Shown piece after piece: positions 7,888 through 14,354 of a stretch of 14,354 bases of DNA. Within the stretch, counting starts at the first letter, position 1; each line of letters starts with the position of its first letter. Made by a program: the position numbers and the translations under genes. The notes under the pieces are model-generated. The model searched no databases. It was not told where the DNA came from and saw only the letters and a list, made by a program, of their open reading frames with translations. The DNA is from DASRCB01 sp035653295. Lineage in GTDB: Bacteria; Acidobacteriota; Terriglobia; Bryobacterales; Bryobacteraceae. The stretch spans positions 1-14,354 of the forward strand of contig DASRCB010000359.1 in the NCBI GenBank assembly GCA_035653295.1. Reading direction: 5' to 3'.

Positions 7888-8003
7888 GTCCTTCAGACTA
7901 TCAGGCGTTGCGTTTCATCAGGGTTACACCGTTACTCCCGGTACCGTTGTTCTTCTGCAACAGTTTGGAGCCAATGGCATCAAGGGAACAGGGGTATCCG
8001 ACT

Positions 8004-8576
8004 ATGCGCTTGCGCTGCCTCGTTCTTTCGCTTGCTCTCTGCGCTCCGGCCGCCATTGTCTGGGGCCAGGACATGGCCACTACCAACGCGCCCATTGCGC
8101 GCACCGTCGCCTGGCACGGACCGCAGGGCGACATCCTGCTTCGTCCGTCGCTGCTGTACACGCAGGCGGATGCGCACTACTCGCTGTTCACTCTTGTCCG
8201 GGAAGACCGCCTGCAGCCTGTGACCCGTGAGGGACGAATCGCCATCGGCGATGCGATGCCCAGCATCGCTGTCCAGGGTTTTGGACCGGGCAGCGACTGG
8301 GTCCTCGCGAAATTCGAGGAGCGCGACGGCATCGAGGTGCTGCGCGTGCCGAGCCGCAATCCGTGGGGCGACGAATTTTTCAGTGACGTGCCGTTCTCGC
8401 ACAGGGACATCATTGCTCTGACGCAAAGCGGGGCCGGAGAGAGCTACACGTTGCGTCCAGCGGCGCCGCTCTCGCCCGGAGGATACATCCTGTGCGCGAA
8501 ACCGGCCGTCGATCAGGGCGGCTGGATGCGGGTCTGTTACGACTTTCAGGTCGGCGGTGGCGGTGCCGGATCCTAA
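8004..8576 (+). CDS. Secreted hypothetical protein
   Basis: I do not recognise a named family. The 190-residue protein has a clear signal peptide (MRLRCLVLSLALCAPAAIVWGQ, cleavage near residue 22) and a soluble mature region with many short beta-like stretches. Visible features are a Pro/Gly-rich segment PLSPGGYILC and the ending GGWMRVCYDFQVGGGGAGS. The two C-terminal Cys residues could form a disulfide in the periplasm. The PGGY...YDFQV pattern recalls the end of other acidobacterial exported proteins with an Ig-like or beta-sandwich fold, but this is only an impression. The ATG at 8004 was chosen because AGGGG lies 9 nt before it and the signal peptide begins there; an upstream in-frame ATG at 7908 would bury the signal peptide. 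It overlaps the next gene by 20 bp. Confidence 0.75.
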   Translation: MRLRCLVLSLALCAPAAIVWGQDMATTNAPIARTVAWHGPQGDILLRPSLLYTQADAHYSLFTLVREDRLQPVTREGRIAIGDAMPSIAVQGFGPGSDWVLAKFEERDGIEVLRVPSRNPWGDEFFSDVPFSHRDIIALTQSGAGESYTLRPAAPLSPGGYILCAKPAVDQGGWMRVCYDFQVGGGGAGS

Positions 8577-8856
8577 GGTCGAGGTTCAACATGACGAAGC
8601 ACGGCGGCGGTTCACGCTCAACCGTGATGGGCAGACCGCCTACATCAGCTATCGGCGCGACCACGGGTCCATGACCTTCCTTCACACCGAGGTTCCACCC
8701 GAGCTGGAGGGCCATGGACTCGGGGGTTCGCTGGTCCGAGCGGGGCTGGACTACGCGCGCAGCCAGGGGCTGCAGGTCGTGCCGCTTTGCCCCTTCGTGC
8801 GCAGGTGGATCGAGCGCCATCCGGAGTACAAGAAGGATGTAAAAGCCGAAGGCTGA
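8557..8856 (+). CDS. Small GNAT-like N-acetyltransferase (YjdJ/NATD1 type, COG2388)
   Basis: The 99-residue protein matches the minimal GNAT-like acetyltransferases of the YjdJ/NATD1 group. It is predicted to bind acetyl-CoA, but physiological substrates of this group are poorly known. Family blocks in order: RRRFTLNRDGQTAYISYRR (about 16-34), the strand MTFLHTEVPPELEGHGLGGS (39-58) with the acetyl-CoA pyrophosphate loop EGHGLG, and the group signature PLCPFVRRWIERHPEYKKDV (76-95). Length is normal for the family. Start codons GTG at 8557 or 8563 both lie inside the previous gene; CAGG about 8 nt upstream favours 8557. The 20-bp overlap with the secreted hypothetical protein suggests translational coupling. 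trpEG begins 38 bp after the stop and may share the transcript. Confidence 0.85.
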   Translation: MAVPDPKVEVQHDEARRRFTLNRDGQTAYISYRRDHGSMTFLHTEVPPELEGHGLGGSLVRAGLDYARSQGLQVVPLCPFVRRWIERHPEYKKDVKAEG

Positions 8857-8894
8857 CCGGTTTCTGCTCCTGTTATCCTGAAGAAACCCAGGTC

Positions 8895-11051
8895 GTGCCC
8901 CGGCTCAGCTACACTACTCCCGGCGGAATTACTGTCCACCGAACTGCGTCCAAAGCGCCCTATCGCAAGGGCCTGACGAGCCTTTTGCGCCAGCTCGACC
9001 GAAGCCGCGGCGCTTATCTTTCCTCCGGCTACGAATATCCGGAACGCTATTCGCGCTGGGACATCGCCGCCCTCGCCCCGCCGCTGGAAATCATCGCCCG
9101 AGGCCGCAATATTGAATTTCATCCGCTGAACCGGCGCGGCGAGATCCTCAACGAACTGCTGTATCCCGTTCTCGCGCCGCATCCGCACTGGGAGGCGCTG
9201 GAACGCACCGCTGGAGCACTGCATGGCGTGCTGAAGCCGCTCCCAAAGCTTTTCCCCGAAGAGCAGCGCAGCAAGCAGCCGTCGGTTTTCTCCATCCTGC
9301 GCGCCCTCGTCACCGAGTTCGGCACGCCGAAGGACAACCGCCTCGCGCTGATTGGCGCGTTTGGTTACGATCTGCTGTTCCAGTTCGACCCGATCCGGCT
9401 TCGGCTTCCGCGGGGCGAGCGGAAAGACCTGCACCTGTTCCTATGCGACGAGATCTGGTACGTGGACCGCAAGAAGGAACAGGTGGAGCGGTTCGAGTAC
9501 GACTTCGAGCGCGATGGCCTCTCCACGGCGGGGCTGCCGCGCGATGCCGAGCCGGTCCCGCCGACGCCGCGGCGCGAGCCCACCGAGATCGTCTCCGACC
9601 ACACCACCGCCGAGTACGTGCGCAAGGTGGAGGAAGTCCGCGAAGGCATGCGGCAGGGCGAATACTACGAGGTCATCCTGCGCCAGACCTTCAGCGCCAA
9701 CTACAGCGAGAGCCCGTCCGAACTGTTCGAGCGCATCCAGCACGCCAATCCGAGCCCATACGAATTCCTGCTCCAGCTTGGCGACGAGCAATTAGTCGGA
9801 GCGTCGCCGGAGATGTTCGTGCGAGTGGAAGGACGGCGTGTCGAGAGCTGCCCCATTTCCGGCACAACGCGGCGCACCGGCGATCCGCTGCGGGACGCGG
9901 AGAGCATTCGCGAGCTGTTGAATTCGACGAAGGACGAATCGGAGCTGACCATGTGCACCGACGTGGACCGCAACGACAAGTCCCGCGTGTGCGTCCCCGG
10001 CTCGGTGCGCATGATCGGTAGGCGCCTCATCGAGGCGTACGCGGGTCTGTTTCACACCGTCGATCATGTGGAAGGCACGCTGGCGCCCGGCTTCGATTCG
10101 CTCGACGCGTTCCTCACGCACATGTGGGCGGTGACGGTGATCGGCGCGCCAAAGAAGGCCGCAGCGCAGGCCATCGAAGACCTGGAGGCGGACGCGCGCG
10201 GCTGGTACGGGGGCGCGGTGGGCATGCTCTCGCTCAACGGGGACATCAACACCGGCATCCTGATCCGCACCGTTCATCTGCGCGACGGAATCGCCCGTTA
10301 TGCGGCCGGGGCTACGCTGCTCTACGATTCAATTCCGGAGAACGAAGACGAGGAGTGCCGCATCAAGGCCACGGGCTTCTTCCGCTCGCTGCGCGCGGCG
10401 GGGAAAGCCGGAGCCGCCGCAGGTGGTCCGGAGCGCATCGGCGAAGGCGTGCGCCTGCTGCTGGTGGACAACGACGACTGCTTCATTCACACGCTCGCCA
10501 ATTACGCGCGGCAAACCGGGGCGGAAGTGGTGACGTACCGCGCGGGTATTCCGCACGAGATGATCCGCGAGCTGGCGCCCACGGTGATCCTCATCTCGCC
10601 TGGGCCGGGCCGCCCCGCGGATTTCGGCGTGCCGGAACTGGTGCGCTTCGCCGCGTCGGAAGGTATTCCTGTGTTCGGCGTGTGCCTGGGTTTGCAGGGC
10701 ATTGTTGAGGCATTCGGCGGCGAACTGGGCGTACTCGATTACCCCATGCACGGGAAACCTTCGCCGGTGAGCCATCGCGATCGAGGCGTCTTTGAAGGCC
10801 TTCCGCAACACTTCAAGGTCGGGCGGTATCACTCGCTGTTCGCGAGACGCGAGACGTTTCCATCGTGCCTCGAAGTAACCGCCGAAACCGAGGACGGCGT
10901 GATCATGGGCGTGCGCCATCGCGAACTACCGATTGAAGCGGTCCAGTTTCATCCCGAGTCGATTCTCACGCTGGAAGCGGACTGCGGGCTGAAGCTGATG
11001 CAGAACATGATCCGGAACATTCAGCGCCGCGCTCCCGCCGCGGCCGGCTAA
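8895..11051 (+). CDS. trpEG: Fused anthranilate synthase, TrpE and TrpG domains in one chain
   Basis: This 718-residue enzyme converts chorismate and glutamine to anthranilate, the first committed step of tryptophan synthesis. The TrpE part covers about residues 1-500. It carries SSGYEYPERYSRWD (43-56, near the expected tryptophan-binding region), AFGYDLLFQFD, CPISGT (319-324), DESELTMCTDVDRNDKSRV (around 347-365, including Glu350), and HTVDHVEG. An Ala/Gly-rich linker near 500-515 leads to the class-I glutamine amidotransferase part. Its triad is Cys597 (FGVCLGLQ), His686 and Glu688 (VQFHPES). This order and text resemble the fused TrpE(G) of rhizobia, about 730 residues. The GTG at 8895 was chosen because upstream in-frame sequence overlaps the GNAT gene and is not family-like. 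No other trp gene is nearby. PhzE-like enzymes share the layout but fit the sequence less well. Confidence 0.92.
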   Translation: MPRLSYTTPGGITVHRTASKAPYRKGLTSLLRQLDRSRGAYLSSGYEYPERYSRWDIAALAPPLEIIARGRNIEFHPLNRRGEILNELLYPVLAPHPHWEALERTAGALHGVLKPLPKLFPEEQRSKQPSVFSILRALVTEFGTPKDNRLALIGAFGYDLLFQFDPIRLRLPRGERKDLHLFLCDEIWYVDRKKEQVERFEYDFERDGLSTAGLPRDAEPVPPTPRREPTEIVSDHTTAEYVRKVEEVREGMRQGEYYEVILRQTFSANYSESPSELFERIQHANPSPYEFLLQLGDEQLVGASPEMFVRVEGRRVESCPISGTTRRTGDPLRDAESIRELLNSTKDESELTMCTDVDRNDKSRVCVPGSVRMIGRRLIEAYAGLFHTVDHVEGTLAPGFDSLDAFLTHMWAVTVIGAPKKAAAQAIEDLEADARGWYGGAVGMLSLNGDINTGILIRTVHLRDGIARYAAGATLLYDSIPENEDEECRIKATGFFRSLRAAGKAGAAAGGPERIGEGVRLLLVDNDDCFIHTLANYARQTGAEVVTYRAGIPHEMIRELAPTVILISPGPGRPADFGVPELVRFAASEGIPVFGVCLGLQGIVEAFGGELGVLDYPMHGKPSPVSHRDRGVFEGLPQHFKVGRYHSLFARRETFPSCLEVTAETEDGVIMGVRHRELPIEAVQFHPESILTLEADCGLKLMQNMIRNIQRRAPAAAG

Positions 11052-11057
11052 CGCGCT

Positions 11058-13673
11058 TCATTCGGCCCGCAGAGCGGCCATGGGATCGATTCTCATGGCT
11101 CGACGCGCCGGGCCCAGCACCGCGGCTGCCGCCGCAACGATCAGCAGGCCTGACACGGCGGCGAAGGTGGCCGGATCGTGCGGACGCACGCCGAAGAGCA
11201 GACTCCCGAGGAGCTTTGCAAGCCACCACGAGGCCAGCAGGCCGCAGGCGATGCCGGCGGCTACGCGCCTCATGGCGTCCCGGATCAGCAGCCAGCAGAC
11301 CTCCGCGGGCGCGGCGCCAACGGTCAGCCGCACACCGATCTCCGGCGTCCGCCGCGCGACGGCATACGCCAGGAGTCCATAGATGCCGATAATGGCGATC
11401 AGCAGCGCGAGGGCGGAAACGCCGCAGATCACAGCGGTGGTGAAGCGAGGAAGCAGGGTCGAGCTGGCCAGCACATCGTCGAGCGTCTCGACCTCCGATA
11501 CGGGCTGGTTCGGATCGAGCCCACGAATGGCGCCGCGTATCGCGGGACCCATTTGCATCGGCTCCCCTGAGGTGCGCACGAACAAAGTGGTCCACGCCAG
11601 CCAGTCCTGCGTTTTCTGAGCATAGGGAATGTACACCACCGGGCCCTCGTCCGCTTTAAGGCCCATGTGTTTCGTGTCGGCGGCCACTCCGGCAACGGTG
11701 ATCCAGCGTTGCTCGTCTTTGAAGCGCAGGCGATGGCCGACCGGATCGGCGCCCGGCCAGTATCGGTGCGCCATAGTCTGATTTACGATCGCCACGGGCA
11801 TGCTGCTCGACGCGTCGTGCGTGCTGAAACCGCGGCCATGAAGGAGAGGAATACCGGCCGTTTGAAGATAACCGGCGCTGATGGCGCGGAGGCCGGCCTG
11901 GATCGGCGGATCCGATGGGCCGCGCGTGACGCCATCGATGGCGAATTCGAAAGTCGGATTATTGCCGGCCAGCGGCGTGTCACTGATTTCCGCTGCGCTG
12001 ACCACGGCGGGCAGGCTCTGCACGCGATCCAGCAATTGTTGGAAGAATGCATTCTGCGCGGAGGTGGTCGGGTATTGCGCATGGGCCAGCGTGATGCGAA
12101 GCGTGAGCACGTGATCGGTGCGCAGTCCCGGAGCGGTGGAGAGCAGCCGGGCCAGGCTCTCGCCGAGCAGCGCCGCTCCGACGAGCAGAACGCAGCAAAG
12201 CGCGACTTCGACCGCTACGAGGATACCTCGCTTGTGCTCCACGTTGCGCGGCGTCCCGCGCGCGCCGGAAGCGATCTGGGTGCGCAGGTCGAATCGGGAA
12301 GCGTGCAGCGCGGGTATGACTCCGAAGACCAGTGCGGTGGCCATGGTGATGCCGGCGGTGAAAAGGGCGACGCCGATGCTCAGATGGATTTCGCTCGCGC
12401 GCGGGATCAGCGCGGCGCCGAACCTCCTTGCGAACACGATGCCCTGAGCGGCGAGCGTGAGCCCCACGCCGCCGCCGATGGCGGCCAGCAGCGCGCTCTC
12501 AACGATCATCTGCCGAACGATACGCGCCCGCCCGGCTCCGAGGGCGGCGCGCACGCCGATCTCGCGTGTCCGTGACGCCGCCCTCGCCAGCAACAGGTTG
12601 GCGACGTTGGCGCAGGCGATCAACAGCAGCATCAGCGTGCAGCCCTGAAGGGTGAGGAGAATGGCGCGGGTATTGCCGACGATCTCCTCCTGCAATGGCA
12701 GCAGCGACACGCTCCAGCCGCGATTCGTTTTGGGATACGCCGCCCCGAGGCGGCGCGAAATCACGTCGAACTCCGCGGCGGCGTCCTTGCGGCTGACGCC
12801 CGGCCGCAGGCGGCCGATGACACGGAGCCAGCGCCCGTCCCGATTGGCGCGGTTCGCTGCACTAAGCGCGAGCGGAACCCACGCGTCCGTCTTCGGCGAG
12901 GGAAAGGCAAATGCGGCGGGCATTACTCCGACCACCGTCGCCGGCGAGCCGTTCAGGGTGAGCTCGCGACCCACGATGGACGGCGAGGCTCCGAGCGCGC
13001 GCCAGAGATGATCGCTGATGACCACCACCGGCGGGCTGTCCTCGCGATCTTCGCTGGGCAGGAAAATCCGGCCGAGGCGCGCCTGCGCTCCGAGCGTGGC
13101 GAAGAGGTTGGCGGAGACCAGTTCCGTATCGAGCCGCGCCGGCTCATCGACGTTGGTCAGGTTCATGGGCCAGGACGCATACGCCGACAACGATTCGAAG
13201 GCACGCGACTGCGTCCGCCAGTCGTAGAAATCCGCGGCGGAGACCTGCATGGGTTCGTCGTCGCGCACGGCGGAACGGCCGCGGACAGAATACAGCCGCC
13301 CGGCATTGGGGTATGGCAGCGAGTGCAGGACGACGTGGTTCACGGCGCTGAAGATGACGGTGTTGGCGGCGATGCCGAGGGCCAGCGACGCGGCCGCGAC
13401 GATGGTGAAGACAGGGCTCCTGCGCAGCAGCCGCAGGCCGTAGCGGAGGTCCTGCCCGATCTCCTCGAGGGACAGGAAGGCCCAGCGCTCGCGGCACCTT
13501 TCAGCGAGGCGGGTCTGATTGCCGAAGTGACGCTGAGCCTCGGCGCGGGCCTGGTCGGCAGGGAGGCCGCGGGCGATCAGGTCGGCGGCCATATCGTCGA
13601 TATGAGCCTGCATTTCTTCCGCAAGCTCGCGGGCAAACTGCTTTGCCCGCAGATAACGCAGCAGGCGCTTCAT
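11058..13673 (-). CDS. ADOP-type ABC permease (MacB/FtsX duplicated), no ATPase partner
   Basis: The 871-residue inner-membrane protein matches the acidobacterial duplicated orphan permease family. A soluble N-terminal region (residues 1-80, including FARELAEEMQAHIDDMAADL) is followed by helix 1 (about 88-115), a MacB periplasmic core domain, and a first FtsX segment ending in REIGVRAALGA (near 375). A second periplasmic domain and second FtsX segment follow, with PEIGVRLTVGA (near 777). The tail GPARRAMRIDPMAALRAE is the usual FtsX ending. Related MacB proteins use an ATPase to drive mechanotransmission across the membrane; none is adjacent here, and the role of ADOP proteins is unknown. The ATG at 13673 overlaps the padR stop by 4 bp (ATGA), so a longer frame reaching 13811 was rejected. 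It converges on trpEG with 6 bp between stops. Confidence 0.92.
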   Translation of the reverse strand: MKRLLRYLRAKQFARELAEEMQAHIDDMAADLIARGLPADQARAEAQRHFGNQTRLAERCRERWAFLSLEEIGQDLRYGLRLLRRSPVFTIVAAASLALGIAANTVIFSAVNHVVLHSLPYPNAGRLYSVRGRSAVRDDEPMQVSAADFYDWRTQSRAFESLSAYASWPMNLTNVDEPARLDTELVSANLFATLGAQARLGRIFLPSEDREDSPPVVVISDHLWRALGASPSIVGRELTLNGSPATVVGVMPAAFAFPSPKTDAWVPLALSAANRANRDGRWLRVIGRLRPGVSRKDAAAEFDVISRRLGAAYPKTNRGWSVSLLPLQEEIVGNTRAILLTLQGCTLMLLLIACANVANLLLARAASRTREIGVRAALGAGRARIVRQMIVESALLAAIGGGVGLTLAAQGIVFARRFGAALIPRASEIHLSIGVALFTAGITMATALVFGVIPALHASRFDLRTQIASGARGTPRNVEHKRGILVAVEVALCCVLLVGAALLGESLARLLSTAPGLRTDHVLTLRITLAHAQYPTTSAQNAFFQQLLDRVQSLPAVVSAAEISDTPLAGNNPTFEFAIDGVTRGPSDPPIQAGLRAISAGYLQTAGIPLLHGRGFSTHDASSSMPVAIVNQTMAHRYWPGADPVGHRLRFKDEQRWITVAGVAADTKHMGLKADEGPVVYIPYAQKTQDWLAWTTLFVRTSGEPMQMGPAIRGAIRGLDPNQPVSEVETLDDVLASSTLLPRFTTAVICGVSALALLIAIIGIYGLLAYAVARRTPEIGVRLTVGAAPAEVCWLLIRDAMRRVAAGIACGLLASWWLAKLLGSLLFGVRPHDPATFAAVSGLLIVAAAAAVLGPARRAMRIDPMAALRAE

Positions 13674-14008
13674 GCTTCGCCGAGCCTCATCACGCGGGTC
13701 AGGCCGTCGATGACGCGGCCCACGCGCTCCTTCTCGCGGCTGAGTTGTTTGCGGCCGGCGGCGGTTAACGAGTAGGTCCGCACGCGACGATTGCGGGCGG
13801 ACGTACCCCATTTGGCCGTGATCCAGCCCTCGATGAGCATGCGCTGGAGCGCGGGATAGAGGGAGCCTTCCTCGACCTTGAGCAGTTCGCCGGAGTTCTG
13901 CTGGATTTCGCGGGCGATGGCGTAGCCGTGCAGCGGCTCGCGGCGCAGGGTCAGGAGGATGAGCATCTCGAGGGTGCCGGGGAGGAGGTCGCCTTTATCG
14001 TTTGTCAT
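13670..14008 (-). CDS. PadR family transcriptional regulator
   Basis: The 112-residue cytoplasmic protein is a PadR-family winged-helix dimer, typically a repressor relieved by a small ligand. The family text is clear: LLPGTLEMLILLTLRREPLH (about residues 8-27), HGYAIAREIQQ, then EEGSLYPALQRMLIEGWITA (46-65) for the recognition helix and wing, and RRVRTYSLTAAGRKQL. A short C-terminal helix for dimerisation follows, as in the small PadR subtype. The stop overlaps the start of the permease gene (ATGA), so one transcript with coupled translation is expected. In Acidobacteriota PadR genes commonly precede ADOP permeases. A perfect inverted repeat over its own promoter predicts autoregulation. No Shine-Dalgarno precedes the ATG at 14008. 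Confidence 0.95.
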   Translation of the reverse strand: MTNDKGDLLPGTLEMLILLTLRREPLHGYAIAREIQQNSGELLKVEEGSLYPALQRMLIEGWITAKWGTSARNRRVRTYSLTAAGRKQLSREKERVGRVIDGLTRVMRLGEA

Positions 14009-14012
14009 GACA

Positions 14013-14041
14013 ATCTATGCAAAGATAGCCTATGCATAGAT
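14013..14041. promoter_or_regulatory. Probable PadR operator
   Basis: ATCTATGCA (14013-14021) and TGCATAGAT (14033-14041) are perfect 9-bp inverted repeats separated by 11 nt, and the right half contains the palindrome CTATGCATAG (14030-14039). Arm size, spacing and AT-rich composition fit PadR dimer sites. The site covers the -10 box, the expected transcription start and most of the short leader of padR, so binding should block transcription. Assigning it to this PadR is inference from position. Confidence 0.72.
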
Positions 14042-14065
14042 AACATTCCCAAGAGTGGATGTCAA
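14037..14065 (-). promoter_or_regulatory. padR-permease promoter
   Basis: Read on the minus strand, a perfect -35 box TTGACA (14065-14060) is followed by a 17-nt spacer and TATCTA (14042-14037) as -10. A TG one base before the -10 box makes it an extended -10 promoter. The expected start is near 14030, giving a leader of only about 22 nt. This is the best sigma-70-like promoter in the window. Confidence 0.65.
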
Positions 14066-14067
14066 TA

Positions 14068-14085
14068 ACACGTGTGGTGACACAC
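14068..14085. promoter_or_regulatory. Small palindromes upstream of the padR promoter
   Basis: The perfect 8-bp palindrome ACACGTGT (14068-14075) overlaps a GTGTG-GTGA-CACAC inverted repeat (14072-14085), beginning 3 bp upstream of the -35 box. The position suits a second regulator's binding site, but the motif is short and no cognate protein is evident. Confidence 0.25.
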
Positions 14086-14129
14086 TGGTCCGGCAAAGTG
14101 GTTGTCGAACTTTCTGATTGGCAGGCCCG

Positions 14130-14155
14130 GGCCCGCGCCGCTTGCGGCACGGGCC
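14130..14155 (-). terminator. GC-rich hairpin, possible terminator of the right-edge minus-strand gene
   Basis: The 12-nt arms 14130-14141 and 14144-14155 pair with one exception. In a minus-strand transcript the odd pair is a G-U wobble; in a plus-strand transcript it would be a C-A mismatch. The hairpin is therefore more stable in minus-strand RNA. It lies about 50 nt after the stop of the partial minus-strand frame and before the padR promoter. No U-tract follows, so it may stabilise a 3' end or terminate weakly. Confidence 0.4.
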
Positions 14156-14203
14156 GGACCCGGCTGCTCTGTCGTCGTCACTGATTGACCGGACGCGTTG
14201 TCC

Positions 14204-14354
14204 TTAGAACGCGACGCCCGGTGGACCACAATTCAACGCACTCGCCGCAACCCGGAACGTGATGTCCGGACTACAGCTCACTGCCTGTACGCTGTCCTCG
14301 TCGTTTAATTGGATGCGCATCGTTATCCCTTGCGGTACCGATCCGGAGAGGAGC
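14204..14354 (-). CDS. C-terminal fragment of an unidentified protein, cut by the window edge
   Basis: A minus-strand frame is open from the window edge to a TAA at 14204-14206 and gives 49 residues, including TMRIQLNDEDSVQAVSC and ITFRVAASALNCGPPGVAF at the end. The family is not recognised. The alternating hydrophobic pattern and two Cys residues would suit the end of an exported beta-rich protein. An alternative is a 38-residue small protein starting at the ATG at 14320, which has AAGGG about 6 nt upstream. A GC-rich hairpin after the stop supports a real gene end. Too short for certainty. Confidence 0.42.
   Translation of the reverse strand, partial: LLSGSVPQGITMRIQLNDEDSVQAVSCSPDITFRVAASALNCGPPGVAF

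Noticed and set aside
8787..8894. N-terminal extension of TrpEG
   Set aside because: It overlaps the end of the GNAT gene and does not resemble the start of other TrpEG proteins; GTG 8895 fits family length.
8857..8894. Tryptophan leader peptide or attenuator before trpEG
   Set aside because: The 38-bp gap has no Trp-codon run and only a tiny AGCC/GGCT hairpin at the end of the GNAT gene.
11667..12575. Plus-strand open frame of 302 codons antisense to the permease
   Set aside because: Composition is that of a GC-rich shadow frame, and it lies over conserved MacB/FtsX coding sequence.
13674..13811. Upstream extension of the permease frame
   Set aside because: The extra residues are basic and unstructured, overlap padR in another frame, and family proteins start at the Met at 13673 with an ATGA overlap.

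Overview
The window looks like a chromosomal segment of a GC-rich Acidobacteriota bacterium, probably Solibacter/Bryobacter-like. The best marker is the pair at the right end: a PadR-type regulator overlapping an 871-residue MacB/FtsX permease with a soluble N-terminal domain and no ATPase beside it. This is the architecture of the acidobacterial duplicated orphan permeases (ADOP). Taxonomy is inferred from gene content only. No rRNA, tRNA, CRISPR array, transposase or phage gene was seen.

Layout. 116-1414 (-) is an MFS exporter. It is divergent from a plus-strand sugar block: a secreted sialate-O-acetylesterase-family esterase (1478-2968), L-arabinose isomerase AraA (2993-4489), a roughly 110-bp GC-rich structured non-coding element (4498-4606), and a small NAD(P)-binding SDR-like protein (4607-5287). 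Next come three minus-strand genes, listed in transcription order: truB (7887-7006), a carbohydrate-porin-like gene starting 2 bp after the truB stop (7003-5690), and a small secreted beta-rich protein (5624-5265). A plus-strand run follows: a secreted hypothetical protein (8004-8576), an overlapping small GNAT-like acetyltransferase (8557-8856), and a fused anthranilate synthase TrpE-TrpG (8895-11051). It converges, with a 6-bp gap, on the permease (13673-11058), which is preceded by padR (14008-13670). The C-terminal end of one more minus-strand reading frame enters from the right edge (14204 onward).

How the genes may work together. Esterase, AraA and the outer-membrane porin fit breakdown and uptake of acetylated, arabinose-containing plant polysaccharide, but araB, araD and a sugar permease are absent here. 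TrpEG commits chorismate to anthranilate and stands outside any trp operon. The padR-permease pair has its own clear control region: a near-consensus promoter with a perfect 9-bp inverted repeat over its -10 box, which predicts autoregulation.

The window is mostly ordinary accessory and housekeeping content. I see no convincing new multi-gene system. The items most worth a second look are the structured element at 4498-4606, the fused TrpEG, and the padR operator-promoter.
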